Assembly: GCA_027484085.1 (NCBI GenBank)
Contig: JAIXQF010000004.1
Coordinates: forward strand, 444,162 to 508,161
From: Actinomycetales bacterium
Lineage (GTDB): Bacteria > Actinomycetota > Actinomycetes > S36-B12 > UBA5976
Reading direction: 5' to 3'
DNA: 64,000 bases
The translations under genes and the position numbers were made by a program. The notes beneath the pieces are model-generated. The model was not told the origin of the DNA. It made no database searches and saw only the letters and a program-made list of their open reading frames with translations. This document shows, piece after piece, positions 43,724 through 53,957 of this stretch; positions within the stretch are counted from its first letter, which is position 1, and each line of letters begins with the position of its first letter.

Positions 43724-44965
43724 TTAGTGGGCCACGCCGGCAGCGCCGTGCTCGTCGATTAAGTGACCAGAGATGAAGCGATCAAGTGCATATGGTTTTG
43801 CCAATGCATCTGGTTCGCCGTTGGCAATAGTGGCAGCCATCACCCAACCGGAGCCTGGTGTGGCCTTGAATCCACCGGTACCCCATCCGGAGTTGATGAA
43901 TAGGTTCTCAACTGGTGTTAGACCAATGATCGGTGATGCATCAGGAGCGATGTCTACGATGCCACCCCAAGTGCGAAGCAAGTGAGCGCGTTCGAAGATT
44001 GGGAATAGTTCACAAGCTGCTGCAAGTTGATGTTCAATCACATGGAATCCACCACGCTGGGCGTAGGAGTTGTAAGAGTCAGTGCCGGCACCCATTACAA
44101 GTTCACCTTTATGTGCCTGACTTACGTAAACGTGAACAGCGCCAGACATGATGACGGTGTCCAGAACTTGTTCATTTAATTCGGAAACCAGTGCCTGCAG
44201 TGGACGGCTTTGCAATGGAACGTCAAAGCCAGCCATGCCCGCAAGAACGGATGTGTGACCAGCAGCGACCATACCTACTTTGTTGGCTGCAATGTCGCCT
44301 TGAGTCGTCTTAACTCCTTGAACTTTGCCGTCAACAATTTTGAATCCAGTAACTTCGCAGTTCTGAATAATGTCAACACCCATATCGGCAGCAGCTTTTG
44401 CGTATCCCCAGGCAACCCAGTCATGCTTTGCGATACCACCGCGAGGCTGGAAAGTGGCACCCATAACTGGATAGCGAATGTCTTCGCTGATATTTACGAT
44501 TGGTGCGATTTCTTTAACTTCTTCGGGAGTTAACCAAACGCTATCGACAGCATTTACGTGGTTGGCGTAGAAGTTGCGCTGCTTGGAACGAACATCACTC
44601 ACACTGTGGGCGAGCGTCATAACACCGCGTTGGCTAAAGAACATTTCGTAGCCCACTTCTTCTTCTAGGTTTTCCCAGAGTTTGAGTGAGTGATCGTAAA
44701 TTCCAGCAGACTCGTCCCAAAGGTAATTCGAACGAATGATTGTGGTGTTGCGACCCATGTTGCCGCCAGCCAGCCAGCCTTTTTCAATAACCGCAACGTT
44801 GGTAATGCCATGGTTCTTTGCTAGGTAATAGGCAGTAGCTAAGCCGTGGCCACCAGCACCAATGATGATTACGTCATAGGCCTTCTTTGGTTTTTGGTCT
44901 GCTACCCAAAGAAAATCTGGGTGGTCCGGAAGTTCTACGGTACGTCTACGAGTCATATTCGCCAT
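43724..44965 (-). CDS. soxB: Sarcosine oxidase beta subunit
   Basis: A 413-residue FAD/FMN-binding subunit that oxidises sarcosine. The FAD-binding motif [24 protein letters not shown] lies at residues 29-52. [35 protein letters not shown] is the characteristic beta-subunit segment and contains the region that carries covalent FMN. The C-terminal [27 protein letters not shown] closes the FAD site. It is the first of soxBDAG, 24 bases after the dimethylglycine/sarcosine dehydrogenase. Confidence 0.96.
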   Translation of the reverse strand: MANMTRRRTVELPDHPDFLWVADQKPKKAYDVIIIGAGGHGLATAYYLAKNHGITNVAVIEKGWLAGGNMGRNTTIIRSNYLWDESAGIYDHSLKLWENLEEEVGYEMFFSQRGVMTLAHSVSDVRSKQRNFYANHVNAVDSVWLTPEEVKEIAPIVNISEDIRYPVMGATFQPRGGIAKHDWVAWGYAKAAADMGVDIIQNCEVTGFKIVDGKVQGVKTTQGDIAANKVGMVAAGHTSVLAGMAGFDVPLQSRPLQALVSELNEQVLDTVIMSGAVHVYVSQAHKGELVMGAGTDSYNSYAQRGGFHVIEHQLAAACELFPIFERAHLLRTWGGIVDIAPDASPIIGLTPVENLFINSGWGTGGFKATPGSGWVMAATIANGEPDALAKPYALDRFISGHLIDEHGAAGVAH

Positions 44966-44989
44966 AAGAGAAACCTTATCTTTGCTTGA

Positions 44990-47413
44990 TTACGAGCGCA
45001 GTCGGGACATCGATGGATCGAACTGCGGATCATCGCTGACTGCAGCTGGATACATTGAGTCAAAGTATTTGACAGTTACTTGAGTACCAAGTGTGGTGTG
45101 ATCAATTGGCAGCCAGGCGTAAGCGATTTGCTTACCAATGGAATGCCCAAAGTATGAGCTGGTCGTGTAACCGACTGGGACGCCATTTACAAATACCGGT
45201 TCTTTACCCATCACAACATGTTCTGGATTTTCAAATACGAGACAAACCAACTTCTTAGTGATTGCAGCCGGATCAAGTGCTTCAAATGCGTCGGCACCGA
45301 TGTACCCACCACCCTTACGAACTGAGAATGCCAAACCAGCTTCGTGCGGATTGTGCTCACTAGTCATGTCTGTTCCGTAGGATCGGTAACCCTTTTCCAG
45401 GCGCATTGAGTTGAAGGCACCGCGACCGGCAGGAATGATGCCGAATTCTTTGCCAGCTTCTATCAAAGTGTCCCAGAGCTTTAATGCCATATCAGCATCT
45501 GTGTAGATTTCGTAGCCAAGTTCGCCGACGTAGGAGAGTCTCCAAAGTGTGGCGGGTACCTGATCTAGATATAACGACTTTGCCTTGAAGTATCCGAATG
45601 CTTCATTCGAAACGTCAACGTCGGTTAGCTTCTCAACTACCTTGCGCGCATGTGGCCCAAACAAGCCAAGCCCTACAGTGCCAGAAGTTACGTCCTTGAT
45701 ATGAACTGTGTCAGGTGCAGCCGACTTTAGGCGTGCAACATCGATCGCACTGTTTGCGCCAATCATGAAATGAGTTTCGGCTAGGCGAGTGACAGTTACA
45801 TCGGAAAGAATTCCAGCGTCCTTGGTCAACATCAAGCAGTAAGTAACCGAACCTGGTGCCTTGTCGAGTTTGCCAGTTGTTTGTTCCATCAAGAACTCCA
45901 TGGAGCCCTTGCCAGTAACTTCGATGCGCTTTAAGGCAGTGATGTCGAATAAGCCAACATTCTCGCGAACGTATTGTGCTTCCGCACCAATGATTGGCGA
46001 CCAGTAACGTGCTGACCATTCATCACGGGCTGGAGTTGGGTACTTGGCAACTAAATCTTTGTTTGCTTCGTACCACTGTGGGCGCTCGTAACCGGATGCC
46101 TCAAGGAAGTATCCACCAAGTTCTTGTTGACGATGGTAGAAACCTGTAGTGCGAAGTGGGCGAGGCTTTTCCATTGGCTGCAATGGGTGAATGATGTCGT
46201 AAACCTCAACGTAGTTCTGGGCACCACGCATCTTGATGTGGTTTGGTCCAAGCTGATGTGGTTCAAAACGATTTACATCGCATTCGTGTACGGCAAGTTT
46301 TGGATGGCCATCAATAATCCATTCAGCAGTTGCCCGAGCCACGCCGACAGACTGGGTTACCCAAACCGCTTCAGCGACCCAGAAACCCTTCAAGCCATTC
46401 CATTCACCCATAAGCGGGAAGGTGTCGACCGTGAAGGAGAACATGCCATTCATACCTTCGACAATTTTGGCGTCTTTAAGTTCTGGCAGAACCGTTCCAG
46501 CAATATCTTGAACTGGTTCCCACTCTGGTGCAGTAAATGTCATCTGGCTTGGCATGATCTCTGCTTCATCAAATGGCAAGATCTCTTCGGATTCAACAGT
46601 TAATGGGCGATGCAGGTATGAGCCAATTCCCATGCCGTTAAAGCGTTGGCGGAAATATAGATCCTCGCCTTGATGGCGCATGATCGGAATCGTAATTTCT
46701 TCTGTCTGGTCGGCTAGGGAAGGAATGTCCTCGGTCCAAGCTAATTGGTGAGCTAGTGGCTGGAATGCTTTAGCCATACCAAACATGCGACCAACCTTTG
46801 GCCCCCAAATGCCAGCACACGAAACCACGATTTCGGCTGGGAAGAATCCTTGGTCAGTCATGACGCCAGTTACTTGACCGGCTTCTTGTTCAATTGAGAT
46901 AACCTCAGTGCGATCTTTAAAGATTGCACCTCGTGATTCAGCAATGCGCTGCAATGCCTGTACCGAGCGAACTGCTTTAGCAATTCCATCAGTTGGGCAG
47001 TAAATCGCGCCAAGGATTTTTGTTGGATCAAGTACTGGATGAAGTTCGCCGGCGCGCTCTGGTGAGATAACTTCGGCTTCATATCCGTATGCATGTAGCC
47101 ATGCAGTCCGACGGTGCAATTCCTTTAGTCGCTCTGGGGTAGTGGCAATTTCTAGGGATCCAACTTGATAGAAGCCTGGGCCATCTTCGTGTTCAATAGA
47201 TAAAAGTTTGTTGATCGTTTGGTCTGCCATCGCTGCGAGCGTTTTGTTACCGGTGACTTTTTGCACCAAGCCTGGGGCATGCGAAGTTGATCCACCAGGA
47301 GCTGGCATTGGACCCTGCTCAAGCACGGTGACATCAGTCCAACCGCGCTCAGTTAATTCGTCAGCAAGTGAGCAACCGACAATTCCGCCACCAATGATTA
47401 CAATTTTTTTCAC
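44990..47413 (-). CDS. Dimethylglycine/sarcosine dehydrogenase-type FAD protein
   Basis: A protein of about 807 residues that oxidatively demethylates an N-methylated glycine (dimethylglycine or sarcosine), passing formaldehyde to THF. The domains in order are FAD-binding DAO (1-370, KIVIIGGGIVGCSLADEL, with GGSTSHAPGLV carrying the His that binds FAD covalently), the FAO_M link (370-425), GcvT folate domain (430-700) and GcvT C-barrel (710-805). I prefer the GTG at 47413 (VKKIVIIGGG, AGG upstream) to the track TTG at 47419. As it stands before soxBDAG, dimethylglycine is the likely substrate. An inverted repeat lies upstream. Confidence 0.9.
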   Translation of the reverse strand: MKKIVIIGGGIVGCSLADELTERGWTDVTVLEQGPMPAPGGSTSHAPGLVQKVTGNKTLAAMADQTINKLLSIEHEDGPGFYQVGSLEIATTPERLKELHRRTAWLHAYGYEAEVISPERAGELHPVLDPTKILGAIYCPTDGIAKAVRSVQALQRIAESRGAIFKDRTEVISIEQEAGQVTGVMTDQGFFPAEIVVSCAGIWGPKVGRMFGMAKAFQPLAHQLAWTEDIPSLADQTEEITIPIMRHQGEDLYFRQRFNGMGIGSYLHRPLTVESEEILPFDEAEIMPSQMTFTAPEWEPVQDIAGTVLPELKDAKIVEGMNGMFSFTVDTFPLMGEWNGLKGFWVAEAVWVTQSVGVARATAEWIIDGHPKLAVHECDVNRFEPHQLGPNHIKMRGAQNYVEVYDIIHPLQPMEKPRPLRTTGFYHRQQELGGYFLEASGYERPQWYEANKDLVAKYPTPARDEWSARYWSPIIGAEAQYVRENVGLFDITALKRIEVTGKGSMEFLMEQTTGKLDKAPGSVTYCLMLTKDAGILSDVTVTRLAETHFMIGANSAIDVARLKSAAPDTVHIKDVTSGTVGLGLFGPHARKVVEKLTDVDVSNEAFGYFKAKSLYLDQVPATLWRLSYVGELGYEIYTDADMALKLWDTLIEAGKEFGIIPAGRGAFNSMRLEKGYRSYGTDMTSEHNPHEAGLAFSVRKGGGYIGADAFEALDPAAITKKLVCLVFENPEHVVMGKEPVFVNGVPVGYTTSSYFGHSIGKQIAYAWLPIDHTTLGTQVTVKYFDSMYPAAVSDDPQFDPSMSRLRS

Positions 47414-47440
47414 GAGCAAACCTCATTCAACGAAAATCTA

Positions 47441-47480
47441 TTGTTGCGAACTATGCAACAGAGTGCGTTGTGCGCAACAA
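47441..47480. promoter_or_regulatory. TTGTTGCG...CGCAACAA inverted repeat upstream of the sox run
   Basis: Eight-base arms TTGTTGCG (47441-47448) and CGCAACAA (47473-47480), 24 bases apart, just upstream of the dehydrogenase start. Inside, TGTTGC/GCAACA forms a second, closer repeat. Arms of the same type (GCGCAAC) occur at the iclR start (53907). Likely regulator site. Confidence 0.5.
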
Positions 47481-47521
47481 GTCAATCGTCCTCTTTGCAC
47501 GTGACTTGGTCAAGCGGAATT

Positions 47522-47562
47522 AAAAAACTGGCGGGCCCAATTTCTTGGACCCACCAGTTTTA
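47522..47562 (-). terminator. Terminator after the betaine binding-protein gene
   Basis: On the minus strand AAAACTGGTGGGTCC pairs with GGGCCCGCCAGTTTT around an 8-base loop, followed by TTTT. It lies 20 bases after the opuAC stop and ends the iclR-betB-opuA transcript before the sox run begins. Confidence 0.88.
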
Positions 47563-47581
47563 GGTGACTTTTTAGTCAGAT

Positions 47582-48535
47582 TTACTTGAGCCATCCATCG
47601 ACGATGTCCTTGTGAGCATCGATCCACTTCTGAGCTGCAACTGCAGGATCAGTTCCGGATTCGATGTCAGCAGCAACTTCATTCTGGTCTGCGTTAGTCC
47701 AGCTGAAGTTCTTGACAATCTTGGTGAAGGCATCGTTTGCATCCATTACCTTAGGTGTTGCCAACTTGATCAGAGGTGACTCTGGGTAGTCGGTTAGACC
47801 TGAAGCTTGTTCTGGATCGGTCCAGTCATTGGCTGGGAACTTGATACGAGCCAATGGAACCTTCGCTAGGAAGTTCTGTGGTTCGTAGAAGTAACCAATA
47901 GCAGCAGTCTTGTCTGCATCAGCCTTTGTGAATACATCGATCAGTGCCTGCTCGGAACCAGTAGAGATAACTGTGAAGTTAAGTCCGTTAGCTGAAACCA
48001 TTTTTTCACCGATAGTGGTGTATCCCGGAGGACCTTCGTACCAAGCGCCCTTACCCTTTGATTCGTCAGTGACGAATAGGTCAGCGTACTTGTTCAAGTT
48101 TGCTGAGTCAGTGATGTCTGGGTATTCGTCAGCCATCCACTGTGGGACGTACATACCGATTAGGCCGATGTTTCCGTTTTCGCCAACTTCAACAAGTGCG
48201 CCACGGTCTGCCCATTCTTGCCAGCGGCCGCCGCCCCAGTCTTCAATAACTAGGTCAACAGATCCACTTTCCATTGCATCGTAAGTAACGCCTGCTTCAG
48301 CAAGTGTTACCTGCGAGATTTCGCAACCATTTGCCTTAGCAATTTCGGTTACTACCTGTGCTGAAGCGGTGTAACCAACCCATGCATGCATTGCAATTGC
48401 GTACGAACCACAGTCGCCGGCTGGTGCGTCTGATGCTTCAGCATCTACACCCGCTCCACCACATGCGCTAAGCAACAACGCTGCTGCTGCGGCAAGCACT
48501 GAAGCTTTAGCACCAACTCTTTTGTTCCGAACCAT
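47582..48535 (-). CDS. opuAC: Glycine betaine ABC transporter substrate-binding lipoprotein
   Basis: A 317-residue binding protein of the OpuAC family for quaternary ammonium compounds. The start is ATG 48535 (MVRNKRVGAK) with GAGGAG upstream, since the longer track start has no signal peptide. The lipobox is LLSAC with a Gly-rich run after it. The fold signatures are MHAWVGYTASAQVVTEIAK, AGVTYDAMESGSVDLVIEDWGGGRWQEW, GLIGMYVPQWMADEYPDI and AIGYFYEPQNFLAK, with Trp/Tyr residues suited for cation-pi cages. It ends the opuA run. Confidence 0.94.
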   Translation of the reverse strand: MVRNKRVGAKASVLAAAAALLLSACGGAGVDAEASDAPAGDCGSYAIAMHAWVGYTASAQVVTEIAKANGCEISQVTLAEAGVTYDAMESGSVDLVIEDWGGGRWQEWADRGALVEVGENGNIGLIGMYVPQWMADEYPDITDSANLNKYADLFVTDESKGKGAWYEGPPGYTTIGEKMVSANGLNFTVISTGSEQALIDVFTKADADKTAAIGYFYEPQNFLAKVPLARIKFPANDWTDPEQASGLTDYPESPLIKLATPKVMDANDAFTKIVKNFSWTNADQNEVAADIESGTDPAVAAQKWIDAHKDIVDGWLK

Positions 48536-48559
48536 TCTTATCTCCTCGCTAGGAAATGA

Positions 48560-48575
48560 ACTGTCTTGCGACAGT
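48560..48575. other. Small intercistronic hairpin opuAB-opuAC
   Basis: ACTGTC / GACAGT with a TTGC loop (GCAA on the minus-strand RNA, a GNRA-type tetraloop) in the 70-base gap between the permease and binding-protein genes. It may protect the opuAC message. Confidence 0.4.
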
Positions 48576-48605
48576 CCCTCAAACCAACGTTTGTTAGTTT
48601 GAAAT

Positions 48606-50585
48606 CTAGTGCTTCGGGGCCGAATTTCGGGCCACCATGTACTGGGCAATTCGGTCAATCATCACGCCGAGCAACAGGATGCAAAAGCCTGCTACTAGGC
48701 CTTTACCCTGCAACTCAGGCTTTGAGGACCCGAGCAAGACCAAATATCCAAGTCCGCCAGCCCCGACAAAGCCACCGATAACCACAACTGCAAGTACAAA
48801 TATCAATCCTTGATTAGTTGCCAAAAGTAGGGACTTCTTTGCCGCTGGAAGTTGTACTTTCGTTATCAACTGCCACTTTGTGGAACCGGTAGAAGTGGCG
48901 GCCTCGATCATGTTCACCGGAACATCCCGAATGCCCTGACCGACGATTTTCACCACGATCGGGATTGAGTAAACAATGCCAGTTGCAATTGCAGTAAATC
49001 TGGATGGGCCAAAGAAGCCGAGCATAGGTATTAAGTAAACAAAGGCAGGCAAGGTCTGTCCCGCATCCAGAATTGGCCTAAGAGCGCGTTCAGCTCGCGC
49101 ATTGCGCCCAATCCAAACGCCAGCAATTACGCCAACCACCATGGTCAATAAAGTTGCCACGATGGTTTGGGTAAACGTAATCATGGTGTCGTACCAAAGG
49201 CCGGTCGCAACGATTGCACCGAGCAAGGTAGCAGAGACAATTGCTGACCTAATGCCACCAAGGATCAATGACATAAGTGTGATCATCACAACTGTGAGAT
49301 ACCAAGGAGAGTTGGCAAGAACGCTTTCAAGTGGGTTCAATACGCCGACCGTAACGGCTTTACTTAAACCTGCGGTGAGAAATTCCATGTTCTCGGTAAC
49401 CCATTTAACGGAAGAGTCAGAGGCACTCGCAATTTGCTTGCTGATATCAATTTGCTTTGGAAAGAATGCCGCCCATGCCAATTGACGAGATAGCACAATG
49501 CCAACTATCGCGAGAATGCCAGCAATTGCTAACCCAATCCGCCGGCGCTTGCGATCTGCGTCTGAAGGTGGGACGAAGGTATCTTGGCTTGAAATTGCAG
49601 CCGAGGTACTGCGGTCCAGCATGATTGCGATAAGAACCACAGCAATGCCGGCAACAAAACCTTCGCCAACATTTCGAATAATCAACGCGTCAATAACTGG
49701 CTTACCAAGACCAGGAGCGCCAATCAGGGCAGCAATTACGACGAACGAAAGTGCCGCCATAACGGTTTGATTCACGCCCATGATGATGGTGCGCGATGAC
49801 ATCGGGAGTTGAACTTTTTGAAGCAACTGTCGCTTCGTAGTTCCCATCGAGATGCTGGCTTCAACTGGGCTGGTTGGAACCCCACGAATTCCAAATGCAG
49901 TTAAGCGAACGGCAATCGGAATGCTGTAAACCATGGTTGCGATAGTTGCCGAAGCTGGTCCAATAAGAAAGAACAGAGCAAGCGGGGCCAAGTAAACCAA
50001 AGTCGGCAGAATCTGCGCTAGATCAAGAATCGGCGTCACGGCTTTTAATACGCGATCCGATAGACCAGCCCAGATACCAACGGGGATACCGATAGCAAGC
50101 GAGAGAATGACGGCTGCAAAAGTCATAGCCAAGGTGTCCATTGAGTCAGTCCATAACCCAAGGGCGCCGCAAGCGAAAGTTAACGCAACTGCGGCGGTTG
50201 CCATGCGAATGTTTGAAACTGCGTAAACCACAAATCCGATAACGGAAATAACGCCAAGCCAACCAAGCACTGGAATGCTAGAGCTACCGCTTGGAATAGC
50301 AATGAGTTCACGTGAAAGCGTTACAAATCCATCGATAAATTCTCGAATTGGGTTAAAGAAGAACTTAAAGGCGGCCCCATCGGTGCGGTTATCTCTAATT
50401 GAGTCTGCGACCTCACCTGCCCAAGTAGTAAAGGGTGAGTTGTCCGGATTGTCTAACTCAAGAGTTGCCTTACCACGCAAAAATTGTGCAAGAACGATCC
50501 AAGAAAGCAAGAGCCCGCCAAGAATCCACCGCCGACTTATTCGCTTTGGCGTAATCGCAATGATTGGTTCAGTTCGGACGCTCAT
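48606..50585 (-). CDS. opuAB: Glycine betaine ABC permease with two fused permease domains
   Basis: A 659-residue membrane protein with two BPD_transp_1 domains in a row. The first is at about 140-340 ([17 protein letters not shown] ... [56 protein letters not shown]). The second is at about 440-650 ([29 protein letters not shown] ... [37 protein letters not shown]). Each half has its own EAA loop for the ATPase. Most OpuAB/ProW proteins have one domain and work as dimers; here the dimer is fused. It overlaps the ATPase gene by 4 bases. Confidence 0.94.
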   Translation of the reverse strand: MSVRTEPIIAITPKRISRRWILGGLLLSWIVLAQFLRGKATLELDNPDNSPFTTWAGEVADSIRDNRTDGAAFKFFFNPIREFIDGFVTLSRELIAIPSGSSSIPVLGWLGVISVIGFVVYAVSNIRMATAAVALTFACGALGLWTDSMDTLAMTFAAVILSLAIGIPVGIWAGLSDRVLKAVTPILDLAQILPTLVYLAPLALFFLIGPASATIATMVYSIPIAVRLTAFGIRGVPTSPVEASISMGTTKRQLLQKVQLPMSSRTIIMGVNQTVMAALSFVVIAALIGAPGLGKPVIDALIIRNVGEGFVAGIAVVLIAIMLDRSTSAAISSQDTFVPPSDADRKRRRIGLAIAGILAIVGIVLSRQLAWAAFFPKQIDISKQIASASDSSVKWVTENMEFLTAGLSKAVTVGVLNPLESVLANSPWYLTVVMITLMSLILGGIRSAIVSATLLGAIVATGLWYDTMITFTQTIVATLLTMVVGVIAGVWIGRNARAERALRPILDAGQTLPAFVYLIPMLGFFGPSRFTAIATGIVYSIPIVVKIVGQGIRDVPVNMIEAATSTGSTKWQLITKVQLPAAKKSLLLATNQGLIFVLAVVVIGGFVGAGGLGYLVLLGSSKPELQGKGLVAGFCILLLGVMIDRIAQYMVARNSAPKH

Positions 50586-51616
50586 GCCTCAGTACCGCCA
50601 CCAACAACTTGCAAGATATCGCGTGACTTGATGTAGCCAATTACATTTCCATTCGCAACAACCGCAACTGGTCCATTCGCATCAAGTACTGCTGCAGTTG
50701 CGTCGCGAATAATTGTTTCGGCTGGAATAGTGCGGCCAGTAGCTGTCTCGGTATCAGCCAATGGACGCGCAATTGTTCGAACTGTCAACACATGCGACTT
50801 TGGAATATCGCGAGTGAAGTCCTCGACATAGGCATCGGCTGGATTGGCGATTAGTTCTTCGGCAGTTCCCATTTGTACAACGGCACCGTCGCGCATGATT
50901 GCAATGCGATCACCGAGCTTAAGAGCTTCTGAAAGATCATGTGTGATGAAAACCATGGTCTTGCCGAGTTCTTCATGAAGTCGAATAACTTCGGTTTGCA
51001 TGTCACGGCGAATCAATGGATCAAGTGCCGAGAATGGTTCATCAAGGAACATAACATCAGGATTAACTGCGAGGGCCCGAGCTAGGCCAACGCGTTGCTG
51101 CATACCGCCAGAGAGCTGTTCTGGATATGCGTAGGCAAATCCTTGAAGTCCAACGAGCTCGATCACTTCATTGGCTCGGGCATGACGCTTTTCTTTGCTA
51201 ACACCATTTACTTCTAGTGCGAATGCAATGTTGTCGATAACTTTACGATGCGGCAACAATCCGAAGTTCTGAAACACCATCGAAAACTTGGTGCGACGCA
51301 ACTCACGAAGGCGAGCATCGCTAACCTTCATAATGTCTTCACCGTTGAGCACAACACTTCCAGATGTTGGTTCAATCAAACGAGTTAAGCAACGAACCAG
51401 TGTAGATTTGCCGGATCCCGAAAGTCCCATGACAACGAAAACTTCTCCTGGCGCCACATCAAAGGAAACGTCCCTTACTGCGGCAGTATTGCCAGTCTTT
51501 TCTCTGAGCTCAGCACGAGGCAAGCTGGCATCAGCACTTCCAACAATCTTTTCTGGATTTGGCCCGAATACTTGCCAAAGATTATTGACCGAGATGGCAC
51601 TGCTGACTTCAGACAT
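50582..51616 (-). CDS. opuAA: Glycine betaine ABC transporter ATPase with CBS domain
   Basis: A 344-residue ATPase of the OpuAA/ProV type. Walker [16 protein letters not shown]-loop [10 protein letters not shown], signature [16 protein letters not shown], Walker [15 protein letters not shown] and the switch His (VFITHDLSE) are complete. The C-terminal 70 residues form a CBS-type domain ([42 protein letters not shown]), which in this family senses ionic strength. It overlaps betB by 8 bases and opuAB by 4. Confidence 0.95.
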   Translation of the reverse strand: MSEVSSAISVNNLWQVFGPNPEKIVGSADASLPRAELREKTGNTAAVRDVSFDVAPGEVFVVMGLSGSGKSTLVRCLTRLIEPTSGSVVLNGEDIMKVSDARLRELRRTKFSMVFQNFGLLPHRKVIDNIAFALEVNGVSKEKRHARANEVIELVGLQGFAYAYPEQLSGGMQQRVGLARALAVNPDVMFLDEPFSALDPLIRRDMQTEVIRLHEELGKTMVFITHDLSEALKLGDRIAIMRDGAVVQMGTAEELIANPADAYVEDFTRDIPKSHVLTVRTIARPLADTETATGRTIPAETIIRDATAAVLDANGPVAVVANGNVIGYIKSRDILQVVGGGTEA

Positions 51617-53114
51617 TTACTTGACCTTTCGTTGGGGTGAACCACTCCGATGGTGCTGGAGCTAGATTTTGCCAAATGTGTTTGCGCTCTAGATATTCTG
51701 CTAGACCGGCTTCGCCAAGTTCGCGTCCGTTACCTGATTGTTTGAAACCGCCCCATTCAGCCTGGGCTACATATGGGTGGTAATCGTTTATCCAAATCGT
51801 CCCGTGACGAAGTCCGCGTGCTACTCGTTGCGCCTTTTCTGAGTCGCTGGTCCAGACGGCACCAGCCAATCCAAAGATTGTGTCGTTTCCAAGCTTGACT
51901 GCTTCTTCTTCGGTTTCAAAGGTTTCAACAGTCAGAATTGGCCCAAATGATTCGTCTTGGACGCAACTCATCTCGGTGGTGCAGTTATCCAAGACAGTTG
52001 GGCGATAGAAGAAGCCATTTGCAAACTGCGATCCCTCTGGCCGTTTACCGCCAGCTCGCAATACCGCACCTTCAGCAAGAGCATCTGCAACATAACGCTC
52101 AACTTTGTCGCGATGCGCAGCACTAATCAAGGCTCCCGTTTCGGCATCTTCATCGTAGGCGCCACCGAGTCGAATCAATTCAGCTCGTCGAGCAATTTCA
52201 TCGACAACCTGATCATGAACTTTTTTCTCGACTAGAAGGCGAGCGCCAGCAGAACAAACTTGGCCGGAGTGCAAGAAGACCGCGGTCAATGCGTTATCGA
52301 TTGCCGCATCAAGATCGGCATCAGCAAAGATGATATTTGGATTTTTACCACCAAGTTCGAGTGCTACTCGCTTAACGGTCTCCGCAGAATTAATCATCAA
52401 TCGCTTACCGGTAGCCAGGCTGCCCGTGAAAGAAACCATATCGACGCCTGGGTGAGTACTTAATGGCCCACCAGCAACAGCGCCTGAACCAAGTACTAAG
52501 TTCGCAACTCCTGAAGGAAGTCCCGCTTCAGCAAAAACATCCATCATCATTGATGTTGTCGTCGGGGTTAATTCGCTTGGCTTAATGACAAATGTGCAAC
52601 CGCTTGCGATCGCTGGCGCCATCTTCCAAGATGCCTGCAAAAGGGGATAGTTCCAAGGTGTAATCATTGCAACAACACCAATTGGTTCAGATGTCATGGT
52701 GCTGCGAACATTTTCGCGTCCTGGATCGACTTCACGATCATGCGACTTAGGTGCCAACTTGGCAAAGTATTTGAACACTGAGATCACGTCATCAATGTCG
52801 TACCGCGCTTCAACAATTCTTTTTGCAGTATCTTCAGATTCGGCTTGAGCGAATAATTCCTTGTCGCGTTCCAGAATTTCAGCTACTTGTTCCAAAATCT
52901 TTCCGCGCTGTTCGCCGCTGAAGGATGGCCAATGTGTTCCATCAAACGTTTTTCTGGCGGAATCAATTGCTGCAACTGTGTCAGCAGCTCCACCTTCATG
53001 GAATGTTGCAACTAAGTGTCCATCAGCAGGGTGCAAGACATTTCGGATTTCACCCGAGGAACTTCCTTGGCGCTTTCCGTCGATGAACAACTCTGTTACT
53101 TTTTCGTATTTCAT
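51609..53114 (-). CDS. betB: Betaine-aldehyde dehydrogenase
   Basis: A 501-residue NAD+-dependent aldehyde dehydrogenase that makes glycine betaine from betaine aldehyde. [54 protein letters not shown] (general base Glu) and [15 protein letters not shown] (catalytic Cys) are canonical for the BetB group. The end motif [34 protein letters not shown] is also typical. It sits between the IclR gene (11 bases) and the betaine transporter ATPase. Confidence 0.93.
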   Translation of the reverse strand: MKYEKVTELFIDGKRQGSSSGEIRNVLHPADGHLVATFHEGGAADTVAAIDSARKTFDGTHWPSFSGEQRGKILEQVAEILERDKELFAQAESEDTAKRIVEARYDIDDVISVFKYFAKLAPKSHDREVDPGRENVRSTMTSEPIGVVAMITPWNYPLLQASWKMAPAIASGCTFVIKPSELTPTTTSMMMDVFAEAGLPSGVANLVLGSGAVAGGPLSTHPGVDMVSFTGSLATGKRLMINSAETVKRVALELGGKNPNIIFADADLDAAIDNALTAVFLHSGQVCSAGARLLVEKKVHDQVVDEIARRAELIRLGGAYDEDAETGALISAAHRDKVERYVADALAEGAVLRAGGKRPEGSQFANGFFYRPTVLDNCTTEMSCVQDESFGPILTVETFETEEEAVKLGNDTIFGLAGAVWTSDSEKAQRVARGLRHGTIWINDYHPYVAQAEWGGFKQSGNGRELGEAGLAEYLERKHIWQNLAPAPSEWFTPTKGQVNV

Positions 53115-53125
53115 AGGTAAAAACC

Positions 53126-53905
53126 TTACTCCCGCCAGAAGTTCGGATTGCCCGAAAGTTTGGATGCGCTTTGTTTCACAATGTGACCTAATGACTCAAA
53201 GTCATCAGGCTTTATTCGACTTGCAGGTCCAGAAATAACAAGTGCGGCTGTTACTTCATCATGTTCATTGCGAATTGGCGCAGCCACCGCCATGAAGTCG
53301 GTTTCCATTTCTTGATTCGCAACGGCATAACCGAGTTCTCGCACGCGCTTTAACTCTTTTTCAAGAGCCTCTCCGGAGGTAATTGTGTTCTGGGCCAACT
53401 TCGTCCAAGAATCTGGTCGAGCTGCAATTCGATCAGATTCATCCAGCCATGCAGTAAGCGCTTTACCGCTGGCCGTGCAGTGAGTTGGGACGCTTTGGCC
53501 TAGCCAGCTTCGCATCGACACCATTGATGGTCCAATAACTTGATCAACATAAAGCACACGATTGTTGTCCAGTACCGCAATATTGACTGTCTCACCAACC
53601 TCAGCAGCTAATGCTTTGGTAACAGCGCGCGATCCTGAAACTGCATCAAGTGAACTGGTAACTGAGCCAGCGAGCCGGACTAAGCCAAGCCCAAGTCGGT
53701 AACGTCCGCGATCTGAAACTTGGTCGACTAAGCCACGATTTAATAGAGCAGTCATCAGTCGAGAGGCTGTGGATTTATGAACTCCAAGGTCGGCTGCGAT
53801 TTCAGTGACACCAGATTCACCGCGTTGGGCCAGGATTTCCAAGATCGTCAGCGCGCGATCTACCGATTGAACGGAACTACTTTCCGCCAAATGAGTGTTG
53901 CCCAT
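53126..53905 (-). CDS. IclR-family transcriptional regulator (1)
   Basis: A 259-residue regulator. Residues 15-75 form the winged HTH (VDRALTILEILAQRGESGVTEIAADLGVHKSTASRLMTAL). Residues 90-255 form the IclR effector domain (ETVNIAVLDNNRVLYVDQV, VPTHCTASGKALTAWL, RELGYAVANQEMETDFMAVAAPIRNEHDEVTAALVISGPASRI). It is the first gene of the betB-opuA run and so probably controls it, with choline or betaine as effector. The start codon lies within a 13-bp inverted repeat, which suggests autoregulation. Confidence 0.93.
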   Translation of the reverse strand: MGNTHLAESSSVQSVDRALTILEILAQRGESGVTEIAADLGVHKSTASRLMTALLNRGLVDQVSDRGRYRLGLGLVRLAGSVTSSLDAVSGSRAVTKALAAEVGETVNIAVLDNNRVLYVDQVIGPSMVSMRSWLGQSVPTHCTASGKALTAWLDESDRIAARPDSWTKLAQNTITSGEALEKELKRVRELGYAVANQEMETDFMAVAAPIRNEHDEVTAALVISGPASRIKPDDFESLGHIVKQSASKLSGNPNFWRE

Positions 53906-53935
53906 GGCGCAACGTTATGCGTCATGGGCAACACT
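53894..53935. promoter_or_regulatory. 13-bp inverted repeat across the iclR start codon
   Basis: AGTGTTGCCCATG (53894-53906) and CATGGGCAACACT (53923-53935) are perfect inverted copies separated by 16 bases, which include GCGCAACGTTATGCG. The left arm contains the iclR start codon on the minus strand. It can be an operator for the IclR dimer pair or an RNA hairpin hiding the start. It also lies 22 bases after the fhs stop. Confidence 0.7.
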
Positions 53936-53957
53936 TGTCAGGCGTTTTACCAATTTG

